DNA of 35,781 nucleotides from Paludibacteraceae bacterium. Lineage in GTDB: Bacteria; Bacteroidota; Bacteroidia; Bacteroidales; Paludibacteraceae. Below the pieces are notes generated by a model, which was given only the letters and a program-made list of their open reading frames with translations, made no database searches and was not told the origin of the DNA. The DNA lies in assembly GCA_017546705.1 (NCBI GenBank), contig JAFYSB010000046.1:1-35781 (forward strand), in the 5' to 3' direction. Position 1 is the stretch's first letter, and every line of letters begins with the position of its first letter. Below, one piece after another: positions 7,153 to 16,302 of the stretch. The translations under genes and the position numbers were made by a program.

Positions 7153-10100
7153 TTAATCTTTGATGAACTTCACCTGACGACCATCCACTGTCAGCAGGTA
7201 TATGCCTGTATGCAATTGGCTGACGGGTAGGGTGGTCATTGCGCCTTCCACTGGCTGACGCATCACCTCTTTGCCCGTAATGTCATATACACTAATCAGC
7301 TCTGCTGTATTGGCTTGATTCATCATCACCCTCAGCTCGTCGGTAGCAGGGTTGGGGAATACAAACACTTTCAGCTCCGTGTTGCCCGCCACATTGTCCA
7401 CATCGGTCATCGTGCTATCGGTAAAGCCAAAAGGTTGGGTACATGTCTCGCCGTAGGCATTGGTGATGAATGCGCGCACATATGCACCTTGATACCCTTC
7501 GTAGCAGAATGTATTGCCAATACCAACTACACTACTACGAGTGGATGAGGCAGAGTTGGAGGTCATATCCGTGCCATAGATCCATGATACCATGCCATTG
7601 GTTTCGATGGTGATGGTCTTATTGGCTTCATCCACTGCAATATTGGTGATGCGTGGTGCCTTGCCTTCGCCACTACCCTTTGGCTCGTAGCAGAAATAGC
7701 TCTCGCCTTTGCGAATCGCGTCTTTCAACTCGTCAGTAGTGAGATCTTCCATGAGCATCATGTTGTAGTTGCGGAAGAGTTGCTCATTGTTGTGCGTGTC
7801 ATCGCCTGAATAGCCAAACACAGGGCGCTCTGGCATGGTGCGCTCCAATATCTGATCCCACAAGATGCGGTCGTTAGGACGACGATTGCCTTGGTTATAT
7901 ACTTCCAAACCAACCAATGATGGGAAGGTCTTGAAGTTAGTCGCATGCCATCCTGGTCCGTCTTTCTGTGTCTCGCTGTAGGTATTATCAATGCTCCAAT
8001 ACTGTCCTGGGTGGTTTATGATCTGCATACCGCCTAAGGCGTAGGTGTAGGCATACGACTCTTGCAGCGAAGCAAACTCTTGTCCTTGACGACCAGTAAA
8101 GAAATCGTTGTGGTGGTTGTATTGTCCACCAGTGCGCTCACTCCAGGAGTTGGTGTTGTCCTTGCTGAGCTCGTTGCCAGGTACGGCCAACATTCCCAAT
8201 GCCTCTGGATCACGAGCAGGTACACTACTCATATATTGTGGGAACAACTGCCATGGATATGGGTTGTAGTCATGATCGGTCAGTGCGAGAATCTTATAGC
8301 CAGCTGCATGGTATTTATCCACTACATTGGCGGTTGTAAACTCATCAATAGCATCGTTCGATTGGGTGGTGTGTGTATGCATGTTGCTCTTGTATTGATG
8401 AATGGTAGACCAATCTACTTCACGATATGGATTTTGATGTAGTATAGGTATAATAGTTTGTCCATCCACTACTTTGGCAAACACCATTCGATGTGCTTTG
8501 GTAGTTGTGCCATTGAGTTCGATATCTAGATAGAAACCATAAATTCCAGTTGTAGGCGATTGGATAATATAATACTCTTCTCCGTTATTCCCTTTGGTGA
8601 GGGTGATGGCTTCCGATGGCTGGTTGTTGTGGTTCGTACGGAACTTTACGTTGTAACCATTTTTATTGGTAATTTTTACAGACATCTTGACCGGTGTTCC
8701 GGGATGAACAACGGCAGGTTCAACCTTGAAGTACTCTAAGTCGATGTCCGAACTTCCCCAAGCAGTTTCAGTGATGGTTAGTTTGTTTGTTAGGTAGGAA
8801 TATACCACCTTAGCTTTCAGGCAGTTATCAGATACCGTTGCATTTACCAACTCGCCCATGTCGCTACCTGAGTTCACACTGCCGTAGTGTACGGAGATAA
8901 CTTTGCTATCCGTAAGGCTGACCTCTGCGCTCACTTCGTAATTGTTCCCCACCGTCATGGTGATGCCATTGACCTTGAAGTTGGTAGATGATGCCGCTGA
9001 TTGCTCGTAGCTACCATCAGCGAAGACAGCTATGCGTTGCCACGAAGTGGTGCTACGTGTGTTCTTGAAGCCAATGTCTTTAGGCGAATCCATCAGCAGT
9101 TCGCCATCGCAATTGCTACTGTTGTTAAGGTTCCAATAGTAGGAATATTTCTTGCCGTCCACAGGAATCTCCTTAATCAGCAATTGCGCAGCAGTAGGCG
9201 TCTTGCCATCTTTGTAGAACGAGCCTTTTTGGGTAGGAGTACCCTCACATGTGAGCGTGGTAGTACCTTCACCTTTCATAAAATACCAAGTAATATCGGC
9301 ATTGTTCTGTATATGCAAAGCAGATTGTTTAGGCGCATAGGTGCTGTTCTGAAGTTTAGGAGTGTTCTTCGTTGTCAAAGGAAGTTCTCCCATCACATTC
9401 TTAAAGGCCTTTCCCCAAGTGCGGTCATCATGTGCACCATCTATTTCAAAGTTAGAAACAAGATAGTTCTTATTGTACAACCACTGGCTATAATAATCTA
9501 TCTCATCGGTTGTCCAATCAGTGTCTGCAGAGGTGGTTACAAAAGCGTAGTGCGTATCTTCAGGAGATAGTGCAAGTTCTTCATTCTCAACATAGTTTCG
9601 CATCTCTCTTGAGTTGTACCAGAAAGCAGGTGAGAACATCACACATCGTCCAAAAAGGTTTGGATATTTTATCGTGGCATAGAAAGCAAATAATCCTGCC
9701 ACGTCTGCACCCATGATGGAGCACACTGATTTTTCTGATGCAATTGCGTATTTTTGCTCGAATGCGGGCTTAAATTCTTCTACAAAACCTTTCAAGAATG
9801 CATCCGCCTGACCAGTACCTGCAAACTCCTCGTTCTCCCAAGGGGTAAACTCTGGTAGTTGAGCATAGATAACTGCTATAATGCCTACTTCTACTCCCTC
9901 CTTCTCTAATTCAGCCACGGACTCAGCTACTCCCCATGAGTCGGAGTAGAGGATACGGTCGCCCATCTCGGTGTCCGAACCAGCGTCGCGGTAGCGCTGA
10001 TGGCGACCGAACATGTAAGTTACATGATATTCTTTCGATGCATCATAGTTGCTTGGTAAGAGAATCTGCACAGGGTATTGTTTGCCTGCGATAGTCCAGT

Positions 10101-10485
10101 TTTCCACAATGCCAATGGCAGTATATACATTACGCCATTTAGCTACCACATCGGGATTGCCTACGATCTTGCGGTTTGCCATCTCGCCATCACTAGCGGT
10201 TACTTCTACATATTTCCAATCTGGACCACAAATGTATTTATAACCGTCTGATGCACTGATGTCTTCAGCAGTGATACCCGCTACGGTTACCACAAACTGG
10301 TTTTGTCCATTCACCTTGGTCATGGCAACACCAGAGCCCGCTGCCCAACTACTTAGTTCGGGCAATGCGCCTACTACATAACAATGTTGTGTACCTTCAG
10401 GCACATTCACGGTAAAAGTTACATCCGCAAGAATGGCACTAACGCATATCAATAAACTCGCGATAAGAAGTAAAGACTTTTTCAT
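7153..10485 (-). CDS. Secreted multidomain protein: CBM20-like, catalytically altered esterase, PHP phosphoesterase, T9SS tail
   Basis: The product is 1110 residues. Residues 1-20 form a signal peptide. Residues about 21-115 resemble a starch-binding CBM20-type module (VTFTVNVPEGTQHCYVVGALPEL). Residues about 118-370 resemble an esterase D/feruloyl-esterase alpha/beta hydrolase. Its nucleophile elbow, normally GxSxG, reads GADVAG with Asp261 where Ser belongs, although His352 (GAHDDRTW) remains, so it is probably not a classical esterase. Residues about 700-930 form a PHP domain with metal-binding motifs HTHTT, LTDHD, PGNELS, INHPG and FGYSGDD. PHP proteins hydrolyse phosphoesters using metal ions. 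Residues about 1040-1110 are a type A T9SS sorting domain (VFPNPATDELRV to GIYLLTVDGRQVKFIKD), so the protein should cross the outer membrane and be anchored or released. It is transcribed alone from the promoter at 10511-10541. Its substrate is unknown. Confidence 0.8.
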   Translation of the reverse strand: MKKSLLLIASLLICVSAILADVTFTVNVPEGTQHCYVVGALPELSSWAAGSGVAMTKVNGQNQFVVTVAGITAEDISASDGYKYICGPDWKYVEVTASDGEMANRKIVGNPDVVAKWRNVYTAIGIVENWTIAGKQYPVQILLPSNYDASKEYHVTYMFGRHQRYRDAGSDTEMGDRILYSDSWGVAESVAELEKEGVEVGIIAVIYAQLPEFTPWENEEFAGTGQADAFLKGFVEEFKPAFEQKYAIASEKSVCSIMGADVAGLFAFYATIKYPNLFGRCVMFSPAFWYNSREMRNYVENEELALSPEDTHYAFVTTSADTDWTTDEIDYYSQWLYNKNYLVSNFEIDGAHDDRTWGKAFKNVMGELPLTTKNTPKLQNSTYAPKQSALHIQNNADITWYFMKGEGTTTLTCEGTPTQKGSFYKDGKTPTAAQLLIKEIPVDGKKYSYYWNLNNSSNCDGELLMDSPKDIGFKNTRSTTSWQRIAVFADGSYEQSAASSTNFKVNGITMTVGNNYEVSAEVSLTDSKVISVHYGSVNSGSDMGELVNATVSDNCLKAKVVYSYLTNKLTITETAWGSSDIDLEYFKVEPAVVHPGTPVKMSVKITNKNGYNVKFRTNHNNQPSEAITLTKGNNGEEYYIIQSPTTGIYGFYLDIELNGTTTKAHRMVFAKVVDGQTIIPILHQNPYREVDWSTIHQYKSNMHTHTTQSNDAIDEFTTANVVDKYHAAGYKILALTDHDYNPYPWQLFPQYMSSVPARDPEALGMLAVPGNELSKDNTNSWSERTGGQYNHHNDFFTGRQGQEFASLQESYAYTYALGGMQIINHPGQYWSIDNTYSETQKDGPGWHATNFKTFPSLVGLEVYNQGNRRPNDRILWDQILERTMPERPVFGYSGDDTHNNEQLFRNYNMMLMEDLTTDELKDAIRKGESYFCYEPKGSGEGKAPRITNIAVDEANKTITIETNGMVSWIYGTDMTSNSASSTRSSVVGIGNTFCYEGYQGAYVRAFITNAYGETCTQPFGFTDSTMTDVDNVAGNTELKVFVFPNPATDELRVMMNQANTAELISVYDITGKEVMRQPVEGAMTTLPVSQLHTGIYLLTVDGRQVKFIKD

Positions 10486-10510
10486 AATGATTCGTTTTTG
10501 TAATTGCTTG

Positions 10511-10541
10511 CAAAGTTACAATAAAAAATCGAATATGCAAA
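10511..10541 (-). promoter_or_regulatory. Bacteroidota-type promoter for the PHP fusion gene
   Basis: On the minus strand TTTG (10541-10538), 19 nt, TAACTTTG (10518-10511): a perfect match to the consensus, about 25 nt before the ATG at 10485. Confidence 0.8.
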
Positions 10542-10579
10542 AAAAAATCCCACAAAAGTTATTTGTTCGTTGTGGGATT
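10539..10579 (-). terminator. Terminator for the ubiquitin-fusion gene, abutting the next promoter
   Basis: On the minus strand AATCCCACAA (10579-10570) pairs with TTGTGGGATT (10555-10546) and runs into nine T residues (10547-10539). The T run overlaps the -33 box of the downstream promoter. It lies about 200 nt beyond the stop of the ubiquitin-fusion gene. Confidence 0.75.
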
Positions 10580-10782
10580 CAAGCAACCTGCGGGCTACAC
10601 GACCACTTCGTGACCACTGTATCCTATCTATGAGCTTGAAAAAAGCTTTCTATGGCACTTATAAGGCAAGCGGGAAGTGATATCTCAATCGCTTCCCGCT
10701 TGTGTGATTTTTTTGAAAAAGGTTGAGTGTGCTGATGGTAATCTTAAAGAGCACCTAAACCTTGCTATAATCGTTTATAAAT
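10580..10782. other. Spacer / long 3' UTR downstream of the ubiquitin-fusion gene
   Basis: No gene is supported here. The spacer holds two 11-nt units (GTGGTCACGAA, GTGGTCGTGTA on the minus strand, 10596-10617) and the hairpin at 10667-10702. The remainder shows no clear signal. Confidence 0.6.
10667..10714 (+). terminator. Terminator-shaped hairpin oriented on the plus strand
   Basis: CAAGCGGGAAG (10667-10677) pairs with CTTCCCGCTTG (10692-10702), followed by TGTGA and seven T residues (10708-10714). The T run is on the plus strand although both flanking genes are on the minus strand. It may end an antisense transcript or simply be a hairpin in the 3' UTR of the upstream gene. Confidence 0.55.
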
Positions 10783-13700
10783 TTATAGCACAACTTTTTG
10801 AATTTCACCAGCGATTGTTACAAGATATACACCTACTGGTAATGAGATCTCAGATTGACGTCCTTGATAAATCAGTTTACCAGCTGCGTCCAATACATAA
10901 TAGTCGGTATTAGCTCCTTCTACATGCAATGTTCCACTATTTCCCCATACCCTTGCCTGAGAAATCATACTGCTTTCTATGTCGGTAGGAGTAGATGATT
11001 TCACTTGGAAATAAGCATATACTTCAATATCTTCGGTCGGATAGAATGCGCGTGGATTTTCGGTATTGCCATCACTCCACTCAAGGAATTCAAATCCTTC
11101 GATTGGCTCTGCCACTAAAATTATTTTCACACGTCCTTTTTCTGGCTCGCCAGAAGCTGCGACTACATTGAACGTTTCGATTTCGAACTCAGCAATAAAG
11201 AGACTATCTTTCTCCACAACCACTGAGCGTGGGTTATCGGTTACGCCGTCTGACCATTGTACAAAGCGATAGAACTCGTTTGCAACAGCAGTTAATGTTG
11301 CTTCCTCTGTATAAAGATATTCACCAGCACCTGTTACGTTACCCATAATCTCTTCATGTACATCGGTAGTAACAACATATGTGTTGGCAGCAAATTCTGC
11401 GGTATAGGTTACATCTTCGGTCACTACGATATTGCGAGGGTTATCGGTATTGCCATCATTCCATTGTACAAAATGATAGCCATAGTTGGCAACTGCTTCG
11501 ATGATGGCGTTGTCGTCATCACACACATTGCTTTGTACGATATGCGCTGCACCTTGCTGTTCGTTGGTGGTAGCAACGGTTAGCGTGTTTGCAGGAGCGG
11601 GTTCTTGAATGTTCATTCTATATCCATCTTCAATCATATGAGCCCATACTGAATTATCCATATATGCCTCCATCGTACCGCAAGGTATCATACAGAGTGA
11701 ATGAAACATGTCAAAAGACATTTCAGAGATAGTTGGAGGAATATTAGATAATAATACAATGGTATCCATATGGCACATCATAAATGCCATATCTTGAATC
11801 TCCGTAATTGTACTTGGAAGAGTCAGTATTGGGAAATAACAATCCGAGAATGCACGATGTTCTATTAATGTTACACCTTCAGGAATGCTAATAGATGTTA
11901 TCTCCCAACACATATCAAACGCACGCTCTCCGATTGCAACAACATTGAAAGTATATCCTTCATACTCTACGGAAGCAGGAATATTAACATCCCCATGATA
12001 AGAATGCATTGGATCTTCTTCATTGTACGTTACGGTAGCAGTTTTATTCTCTACATTGAAATTGTAATAGATGCCATCTACCAAGACATGTTGGGTTGGG
12101 ATTGGTGCAAATTCTGCCGTATAGGTTACATCAGCAGTAGCAGTTACGGTACGTGGGTTTTCGGTATTGCCATCGCTCCATTGAGTAAACTTGTAGCCCT
12201 CATTAGCAGTAGCTGTCAATGTTATATAATCACCCTCTACATACACACCTCCTCCAGTAACAACACCATTCTCAGCTACTGTTGTAATAGTATATTTCTT
12301 TTGGCTTTGCACCAAACGAACAACAAATCCAAATGCAATATTATTCTCTCCGTTAGGTACGATTCTATTACCTGTAAAGTGCAATAAAGCGGCATTCGTA
12401 TCTGATTTTTTGGTAGCAGCCCAATAATGTGTATAATCAGTAACTTGCGTTCCTGAACGCATACCTGCTTGTGGTAGGAAAACGGCTCCGTTGGCTTCCA
12501 TTATATTCCACTGGTCAAGCGTAAAGGACTGGTAATCTGCGAAATTGTCATTGTTAGTTGGATAACCACTTTTGAAGGTAATTCCACTAACACCTGTCCA
12601 ATTATCTGGTAAAAGAATCAATCCATTAACCCCTGCAACTTGCGCTACACCATACAATGCCCCTGCATTAGGACGTTGCGTAAATATATATATCCATTCA
12701 TCGCCCGTAGGTGTGCGCCATGTATTAGCAGGCGATTCACCTATTACATTGGTACCCCAATCCACGAAATCACCTTTATAATCATCCGTATTGGTAGATG
12801 TGCTAATGCCCCATTTGGTGTTAGGATTGCCATCTGTACTCCAACCAAACAAATCGACCACATCTGCCAATTCTGCGCCATTCGTATTAGCAGCCCCCAC
12901 GAAGTCGTATTGATATGTGGCAAAAGACCATGTATCGGTTGAACGAGTATAGCGTAAGTTTCCTCTTGAGAAATAAATCTGTGTATCATCTCCTACGGAG
13001 AACAGTCCATTTAATTGTTCTAATTTAGTAAATTCTGCCGTATAAGTTACATCGCTTGTGACAATTACGGTACGTGGATTGTCGGTATTGCCATCGCTCC
13101 ATTGGGTAAACTTGTAACCCTCATTAGCAGTGGCTTTGAGTGTGGTTTGTTCCCCCATTTTGAATACGCCACTACCCGCTACAGTGCCATGTGCTAGGTC
13201 TGAAGGAATCGCTAAGATTTGGAAGGTTTGCACGAATGCCTTGGCAAGACGGACAGAGAGACCGCTGTAGCGACCGCTGTAGTCCATGTACGCAGCGCCA
13301 GAGCGGAAGTTGAGGTAGTCCGCGTAGTCGCTATCGTACACGGTGGCAGACCAATAGCTGCCGTCGTCCTGCACATCGTGCACATCCGAGCCGTAGCGGT
13401 AGCCTGCGGCAGGCAGGAAGACAGCACCTGATTTCTCGAGTTTTGACCATTGGTCAGCAGTAAAAGTTTGATAAGCGGCATAATACTCGGTACCATAACT
13501 ACTATGGAAACCAGACTTGAAAGTCACACCTGCTGGGCAAGTCCAATTATCAGGCAAGAAGATTAAACCATTAACTCCGTTAACTTGAGCGACACCACAC
13601 AAATCATTGGCATTGGTACGACTATTTCGAAGATAATTCCACTCATCGTAGGTCAAAGTACGCCAAGTATTAGGAGCATCATTACCAATCGTATTTGTAC

Positions 13701-15774
13701 CCCAATCTACAAACGAACCACTATAATCATTATAATCAGTAGAAGTACTTACACCAAAATTATTGGCACTCGTACTCCATCCAAGCAAATCTACCCAACT
13801 ATCGTAATCGGCAGCGATATTGCTATTTGCTGCACCAATATAATCGGTTTGATTTTCTGCAAAACGCCATTCATCATTCTTTGGATGATACTGCAAGTTA
13901 CCCTTTGAGAAAGTCACTTGCTTGTCAGCGGACACAGAGAAAGAAGAAATGGATTGATTAGCTTCTTGATCTTCATCCAAAGATAATGTTAGTTGGAGTG
14001 TGAGGGTCACATTTTGCGAAGGCATTACAAAAGTGCTGTTATCAATCATAGGGACTGGCACTTTCAACGCACTTTTCAAAGATGCTGACGTAACCGTGTA
14101 ACCTCTTTTCACAACCAACTGCACCGTATCTGATACTGCATAAGAAGGGTTGGATGTAGTGACTAAATTTGGTTCATTGGATTGAATAGTCACCGTATAT
14201 TGTGTTTCATCCTTTTCTTGGTTTAAACTGAGCCACAAATCATCAAACTTAGGTCCGAAATTTCCGCCCCAAAATAAACAATCCTTCCCCTCAAAATAAA
14301 ACTTTGCAGAACGTGTACCTACAGGCAGCGGACATTGAGCAGCATAGGTATCCCATTCATAGTGGTATTCTTGAGTACCATCAGTAGTATAAGATACATT
14401 GTGCATTTCCAATTTTGCCAATTCAGTTCCATCTTCAGCGTAACAGTATGTCCATAAGCGGGTATAGCCTGTCTCATACCTATTTTGACCCACTCCAAGA
14501 TCGCTGTAAGCACGTCCAGAAACGTAAATATAAGGTTGATTATCAAGTTCCTCTACCGTAAATCCTTTTTCTACAAAATTCACTGTTTGTTCAGCACTAC
14601 AGTTCATATACGATGCATGCCAGTAATTCTCAGCAGTACTCCAATTACCAGAAACATTCCAACCATCGGAAGAATTATTGTTGCATGATGGGTTGGTGAG
14701 TAAGTTTTCGCCGTAGGTTGCTTTTGGAGTTTCAGGTTCTTCTGGAGTGGAAGGAGTGTCAACTTCGGGTTCCTTGGCAAGGCGCACAGAAAAACCGCAG
14801 TCACGAACGAGGTTGGTCTGCGGATTGAGGCAGTTGGATTGGAAGTCCACGCCGTACGCGTAGAACTCTTCGCGCCCTGTACTCGACCAATAGCGGGCGA
14901 TGTTGCCAAAATCGCCCACATCCGTACCCCAGCGGCCGCCGCTCGCTGGGAGGAACACTGCACCCGCCTGCTCCATCTTGGACCATTGCTCTGAAGTGTA
15001 AGTGTTATCACCATAGTTTGTGCCATTGCTATTATAGTAACATCTATCGTCCCATAATAAGCCATTCGTAGTACTTGCTACGAAACTTACACCAGCTGGA
15101 GTAGTCCAATTATCAGGTAAAATAATCGTACCATTTACACCATTAACGCTACCCAAAGCAAATAACGACTGTGCATTTGGACGATTATAGAAGATATACA
15201 TCCACTCATCCTTAGACAATGTACGCCATGTATCAGGAGCATCAGTACCGATTGTATTAGTGCCCCAATCGACAAATGTTTGATAAGCACTATAAAATGG
15301 ACTTGATTTAGTAGGCGCATCACCTGTTCCCCAGCCAAACAAATCTATCCAACCATCATAATCGGCTGCAATATTACTGTTTGCATCACCAATATAGTCG
15401 GTTTGATTCTCTGCAAAACGCCATTCATTATTTGCAGGGTGATATTGCAAATTGCCAGAAGAGAAGATAATCTGCTTATCCACACTTACAGAGAAAAGTC
15501 CAATGTTATAGAGATATAATGTGGCATCCTTTTGGACTGAATAATCCTGCAAAGTATTGCCATCTTCCAAACATTTACCTGCATAAATGAGTTGATAATA
15601 CACAGGCAAGGTTCCCTCTTTATCAAGAATCTTAGCCTTTACGTCTTCAATTCGATCAGTAGGTTCTACCTCTAAGGTAACGTGCCTACCATCAGGCATC
15701 TTAACGAAGATTTGCATCGCCGACAAGGAGAGCGTGATCATGACTGCCGACATAAGGAGTAATAGTTTTTTCAT
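10783..15774 (-). CDS. Ubiquitin-fold / FISUMP / FBA-like / BspA-LRR secreted surface protein with T9SS tail
   Basis: The product is 1663 residues from ATG 15774. An in-frame TTG two codons upstream is less likely because the ATG begins a clean signal peptide (1-19, [19 protein letters not shown]). Modules in order: ubiquitin fold 20-91; FISUMP 1 about 94-334; FBA-like domain about 354-517; a linker domain about 522-600; FISUMP 2 about 607-846; InlB-like B-repeat about 850-917; FISUMP 3 about 922-1157; B-repeat about 1160-1223; BspA-type leucine-rich repeat segment about 1229-1389; three more B-repeats to about 1593; T9SS sorting domain 1597-1663. All parts point to the cell surface. The ubiquitin part cannot be conjugated by the usual route because Gly75-Gly76 are absent, so binding or mimicry is more likely than modification. 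FISUMP and BspA modules are commonly adhesive. It has its own promoter (16055-16086) and a structured leader. The function as a whole is unknown. Confidence 0.85.
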   Translation of the reverse strand: MKKLLLLMSAVMITLSLSAMQIFVKMPDGRHVTLEVEPTDRIEDVKAKILDKEGTLPVYYQLIYAGKCLEDGNTLQDYSVQKDATLYLYNIGLFSVSVDKQIIFSSGNLQYHPANNEWRFAENQTDYIGDANSNIAADYDGWIDLFGWGTGDAPTKSSPFYSAYQTFVDWGTNTIGTDAPDTWRTLSKDEWMYIFYNRPNAQSLFALGSVNGVNGTIILPDNWTTPAGVSFVASTTNGLLWDDRCYYNSNGTNYGDNTYTSEQWSKMEQAGAVFLPASGGRWGTDVGDFGNIARYWSSTGREEFYAYGVDFQSNCLNPQTNLVRDCGFSVRLAKEPEVDTPSTPEEPETPKATYGENLLTNPSCNNNSSDGWNVSGNWSTAENYWHASYMNCSAEQTVNFVEKGFTVEELDNQPYIYVSGRAYSDLGVGQNRYETGYTRLWTYCYAEDGTELAKLEMHNVSYTTDGTQEYHYEWDTYAAQCPLPVGTRSAKFYFEGKDCLFWGGNFGPKFDDLWLSLNQEKDETQYTVTIQSNEPNLVTTSNPSYAVSDTVQLVVKRGYTVTSASLKSALKVPVPMIDNSTFVMPSQNVTLTLQLTLSLDEDQEANQSISSFSVSADKQVTFSKGNLQYHPKNDEWRFAENQTDYIGAANSNIAADYDSWVDLLGWSTSANNFGVSTSTDYNDYSGSFVDWGTNTIGNDAPNTWRTLTYDEWNYLRNSRTNANDLCGVAQVNGVNGLIFLPDNWTCPAGVTFKSGFHSSYGTEYYAAYQTFTADQWSKLEKSGAVFLPAAGYRYGSDVHDVQDDGSYWSATVYDSDYADYLNFRSGAAYMDYSGRYSGLSVRLAKAFVQTFQILAIPSDLAHGTVAGSGVFKMGEQTTLKATANEGYKFTQWSDGNTDNPRTVIVTSDVTYTAEFTKLEQLNGLFSVGDDTQIYFSRGNLRYTRSTDTWSFATYQYDFVGAANTNGAELADVVDLFGWSTDGNPNTKWGISTSTNTDDYKGDFVDWGTNVIGESPANTWRTPTGDEWIYIFTQRPNAGALYGVAQVAGVNGLILLPDNWTGVSGITFKSGYPTNNDNFADYQSFTLDQWNIMEANGAVFLPQAGMRSGTQVTDYTHYWAATKKSDTNAALLHFTGNRIVPNGENNIAFGFVVRLVQSQKKYTITTVAENGVVTGGGVYVEGDYITLTATANEGYKFTQWSDGNTENPRTVTATADVTYTAEFAPIPTQHVLVDGIYYNFNVENKTATVTYNEEDPMHSYHGDVNIPASVEYEGYTFNVVAIGERAFDMCWEITSISIPEGVTLIEHRAFSDCYFPILTLPSTITEIQDMAFMMCHMDTIVLLSNIPPTISEMSFDMFHSLCMIPCGTMEAYMDNSVWAHMIEDGYRMNIQEPAPANTLTVATTNEQQGAAHIVQSNVCDDDNAIIEAVANYGYHFVQWNDGNTDNPRNIVVTEDVTYTAEFAANTYVVTTDVHEEIMGNVTGAGEYLYTEEATLTAVANEFYRFVQWSDGVTDNPRSVVVEKDSLFIAEFEIETFNVVAASGEPEKGRVKIILVAEPIEGFEFLEWSDGNTENPRAFYPTEDIEVYAYFQVKSSTPTDIESSMISQARVWGNSGTLHVEGANTDYYVLDAAGKLIYQGRQSEISLPVGVYLVTIAGEIQKVVL
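13240..13410 (-). other. Candidate DGR-type variable region in FISUMP domain 2
   Basis: This is the C-terminal part of FISUMP 2, residues about 789-846. Most codons end in C, and the variable positions are mainly TAC, GAC, AGC and CAC, the one-step products of AAC in a mutagenic template. Fixed positions are YWSAT, an Ala, a Phe, an Arg and [10 protein letters not shown] content jumps: 36 of 60 bases at 13261-13320 against 19 of 60 at 13681-13740 in the same domain. Confidence 0.5.
14226..14715 (-). other. F-box-associated (FBA)-like glycan-binding domain
   Basis: Residues about 354-517 match the layout of eukaryotic FBA domains (PF04300, as in FBXO2/FBXO6) by recall. The N-terminal [16 protein letters not shown] parallels NLLRNPxGEExLxGW. 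ASYMNC with [10 protein letters not shown] parallels SSFEWC with [27 protein letters not shown] parallels FEHGGQDSxYWKGWFGA. FBA folds are galactose-binding-like beta sandwiches. A generic carbohydrate-binding module of the same fold is the main alternative. Confidence 0.55.
14773..14946 (-). other. Candidate DGR-type variable region in FISUMP domain 1
   Basis: This is the C-terminal part of FISUMP 1, residues about 277-334. It shares the fixed frame YWSST, Ala, Phe-x-Ser, Arg and GFSVRLAK with FISUMP 2 but is different at nearly every position between. It is GC-rich (38 of 60 bases at 14881-14940). The NNC codon bias is weaker than in FISUMP 2. Confidence 0.42.
15502..15717 (-). other. Ubiquitin-fold domain at the mature N-terminus
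   Basis: Residues 20-91 align without gaps to ubiquitin 1-72, with 44 identities by hand. It begins MQIFVK and keeps TLEVEP, VKAKI, DKEG, the Leu43-Ile44 pair, AGK(48), LEDG, TL, DY and QK(63). Lys6, 27, 29, 33, 48 and 63 are kept and Lys11 is Arg. Leu8 is Pro, His68 and Val70 are Tyr, and the LRLRGG tail is replaced by NIGLFS. Confidence 0.93.
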
Positions 15775-15846
15775 ACTCAAAGATTTTTATGATTAATTAT
15801 ATTTCGTTTCTAAAAATAAAAAGCGTGTGCCTTCGTTCGCTTCAAT

Positions 15847-15982
15847 TTGATTTTCTGAGGTTCTCGACTACCTTAATCATTCAAATCTACGCACTGAAAA
15901 CTCACGCTGGAAACGCGAGCGTGCATAAACCGTACTTGAATGATTAATGATTTCTAAAAGTGTCGAGGTTTCAGAAAATCAA
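15847..15982 (-). ncRNA. Large self-complementary element in the 5' leader of the ubiquitin-fusion mRNA
   Basis: Three nested arms pair in register: TTGATTTTCTGA (15847-15858) with TCAGAAAATCAA (15971-15982), CTCGAC (15863-15868) with GTCGAG (15962-15967), and TTAATCATTCAA (15873-15884) with TTGAATGATTAA (15936-15947). An apical CACGCT/AGCGTG stem lies inside (15903-15923). It falls between the promoter at 16055-16086 and the start codon, so it should be transcribed as leader RNA. It could equally be a small inverted-repeat element (MITE-like). I do not recognise it as a known riboswitch. Confidence 0.6.
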
Positions 15983-16054
15983 GTTTGGGCTTATAACGCT
16001 ATATTAAATATGTCGGGCAACGCGGTGCGTTGCGAATTTTTCTATTTTCAACTG

Positions 16055-16086
16055 CAAAGGTACGATAAAATTTGCGGATATGCAAA
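16055..16086 (-). promoter_or_regulatory. Bacteroidota-type promoter for the ubiquitin-fusion gene
   Basis: On the minus strand TTTG (16086-16083), 20 nt, TACCTTTG (16062-16055): a consensus match. It lies about 280 nt before the ATG at 15774, implying a long leader that contains the structured element. Confidence 0.78.
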
Positions 16087-16161
16087 TTTTTGGTAAAATT
16101 CGTAAGCATTTTTCTAAAGGTTGAGGTCAGTACAAGTTTTGAAACATTAGTGAGAGTCGCT

Positions 16162-16205
16162 GAATAACCTAAGAATCACCTAAGAATCACCTATGAATAA
16201 CCTAA
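16162..16205. repeat. 11-nt tandem array (4 units) between the ubiquitin-fusion promoter and groEL
   Basis: The units are GAATAACCTAA, GAATCACCTAA, GAATCACCTAT, GAATAACCTAA. It sits between the promoter at 16055-16086 and the terminator of the groESL transcript. The rest of the 15775-16302 spacer is covered by the structured leader, promoter and terminator entries. Confidence 0.88.
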
Positions 16206-16222
16206 GATTTATAAAAGGAGAT

Positions 16223-16250
16223 AAAAAATCGCCCTAAAAGGCGATTTTTT
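16223..16250. terminator. Terminator after groEL
   Basis: AAAAAATCGCC (16223-16233) pairs with GGCGATTTTTT (16240-16250) around a 6-nt loop. The outer A/T tracts give a U run in either direction. It lies about 50 nt after the groEL stop. Confidence 0.85.
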
Positions 16251-16302
16251 GGTTGTTCTATATAATATAGATACTATAGATGTTTAGACCTTCTATATAA
16301 AA

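Noticed and set aside
15775-15780. A TTG start two codons upstream for the ubiquitin-fusion gene
   Set aside because: The ATG at 15774 directly begins a standard signal peptide; the TTG adds only Met-Ser.
7153-16302. A DGR reverse transcriptase or template repeat near the candidate variable regions
   Set aside because: I looked for the reverse-transcriptase motif and for a second copy of the [16 protein letters not shown]-coding patches outside the gene and saw none in the window.
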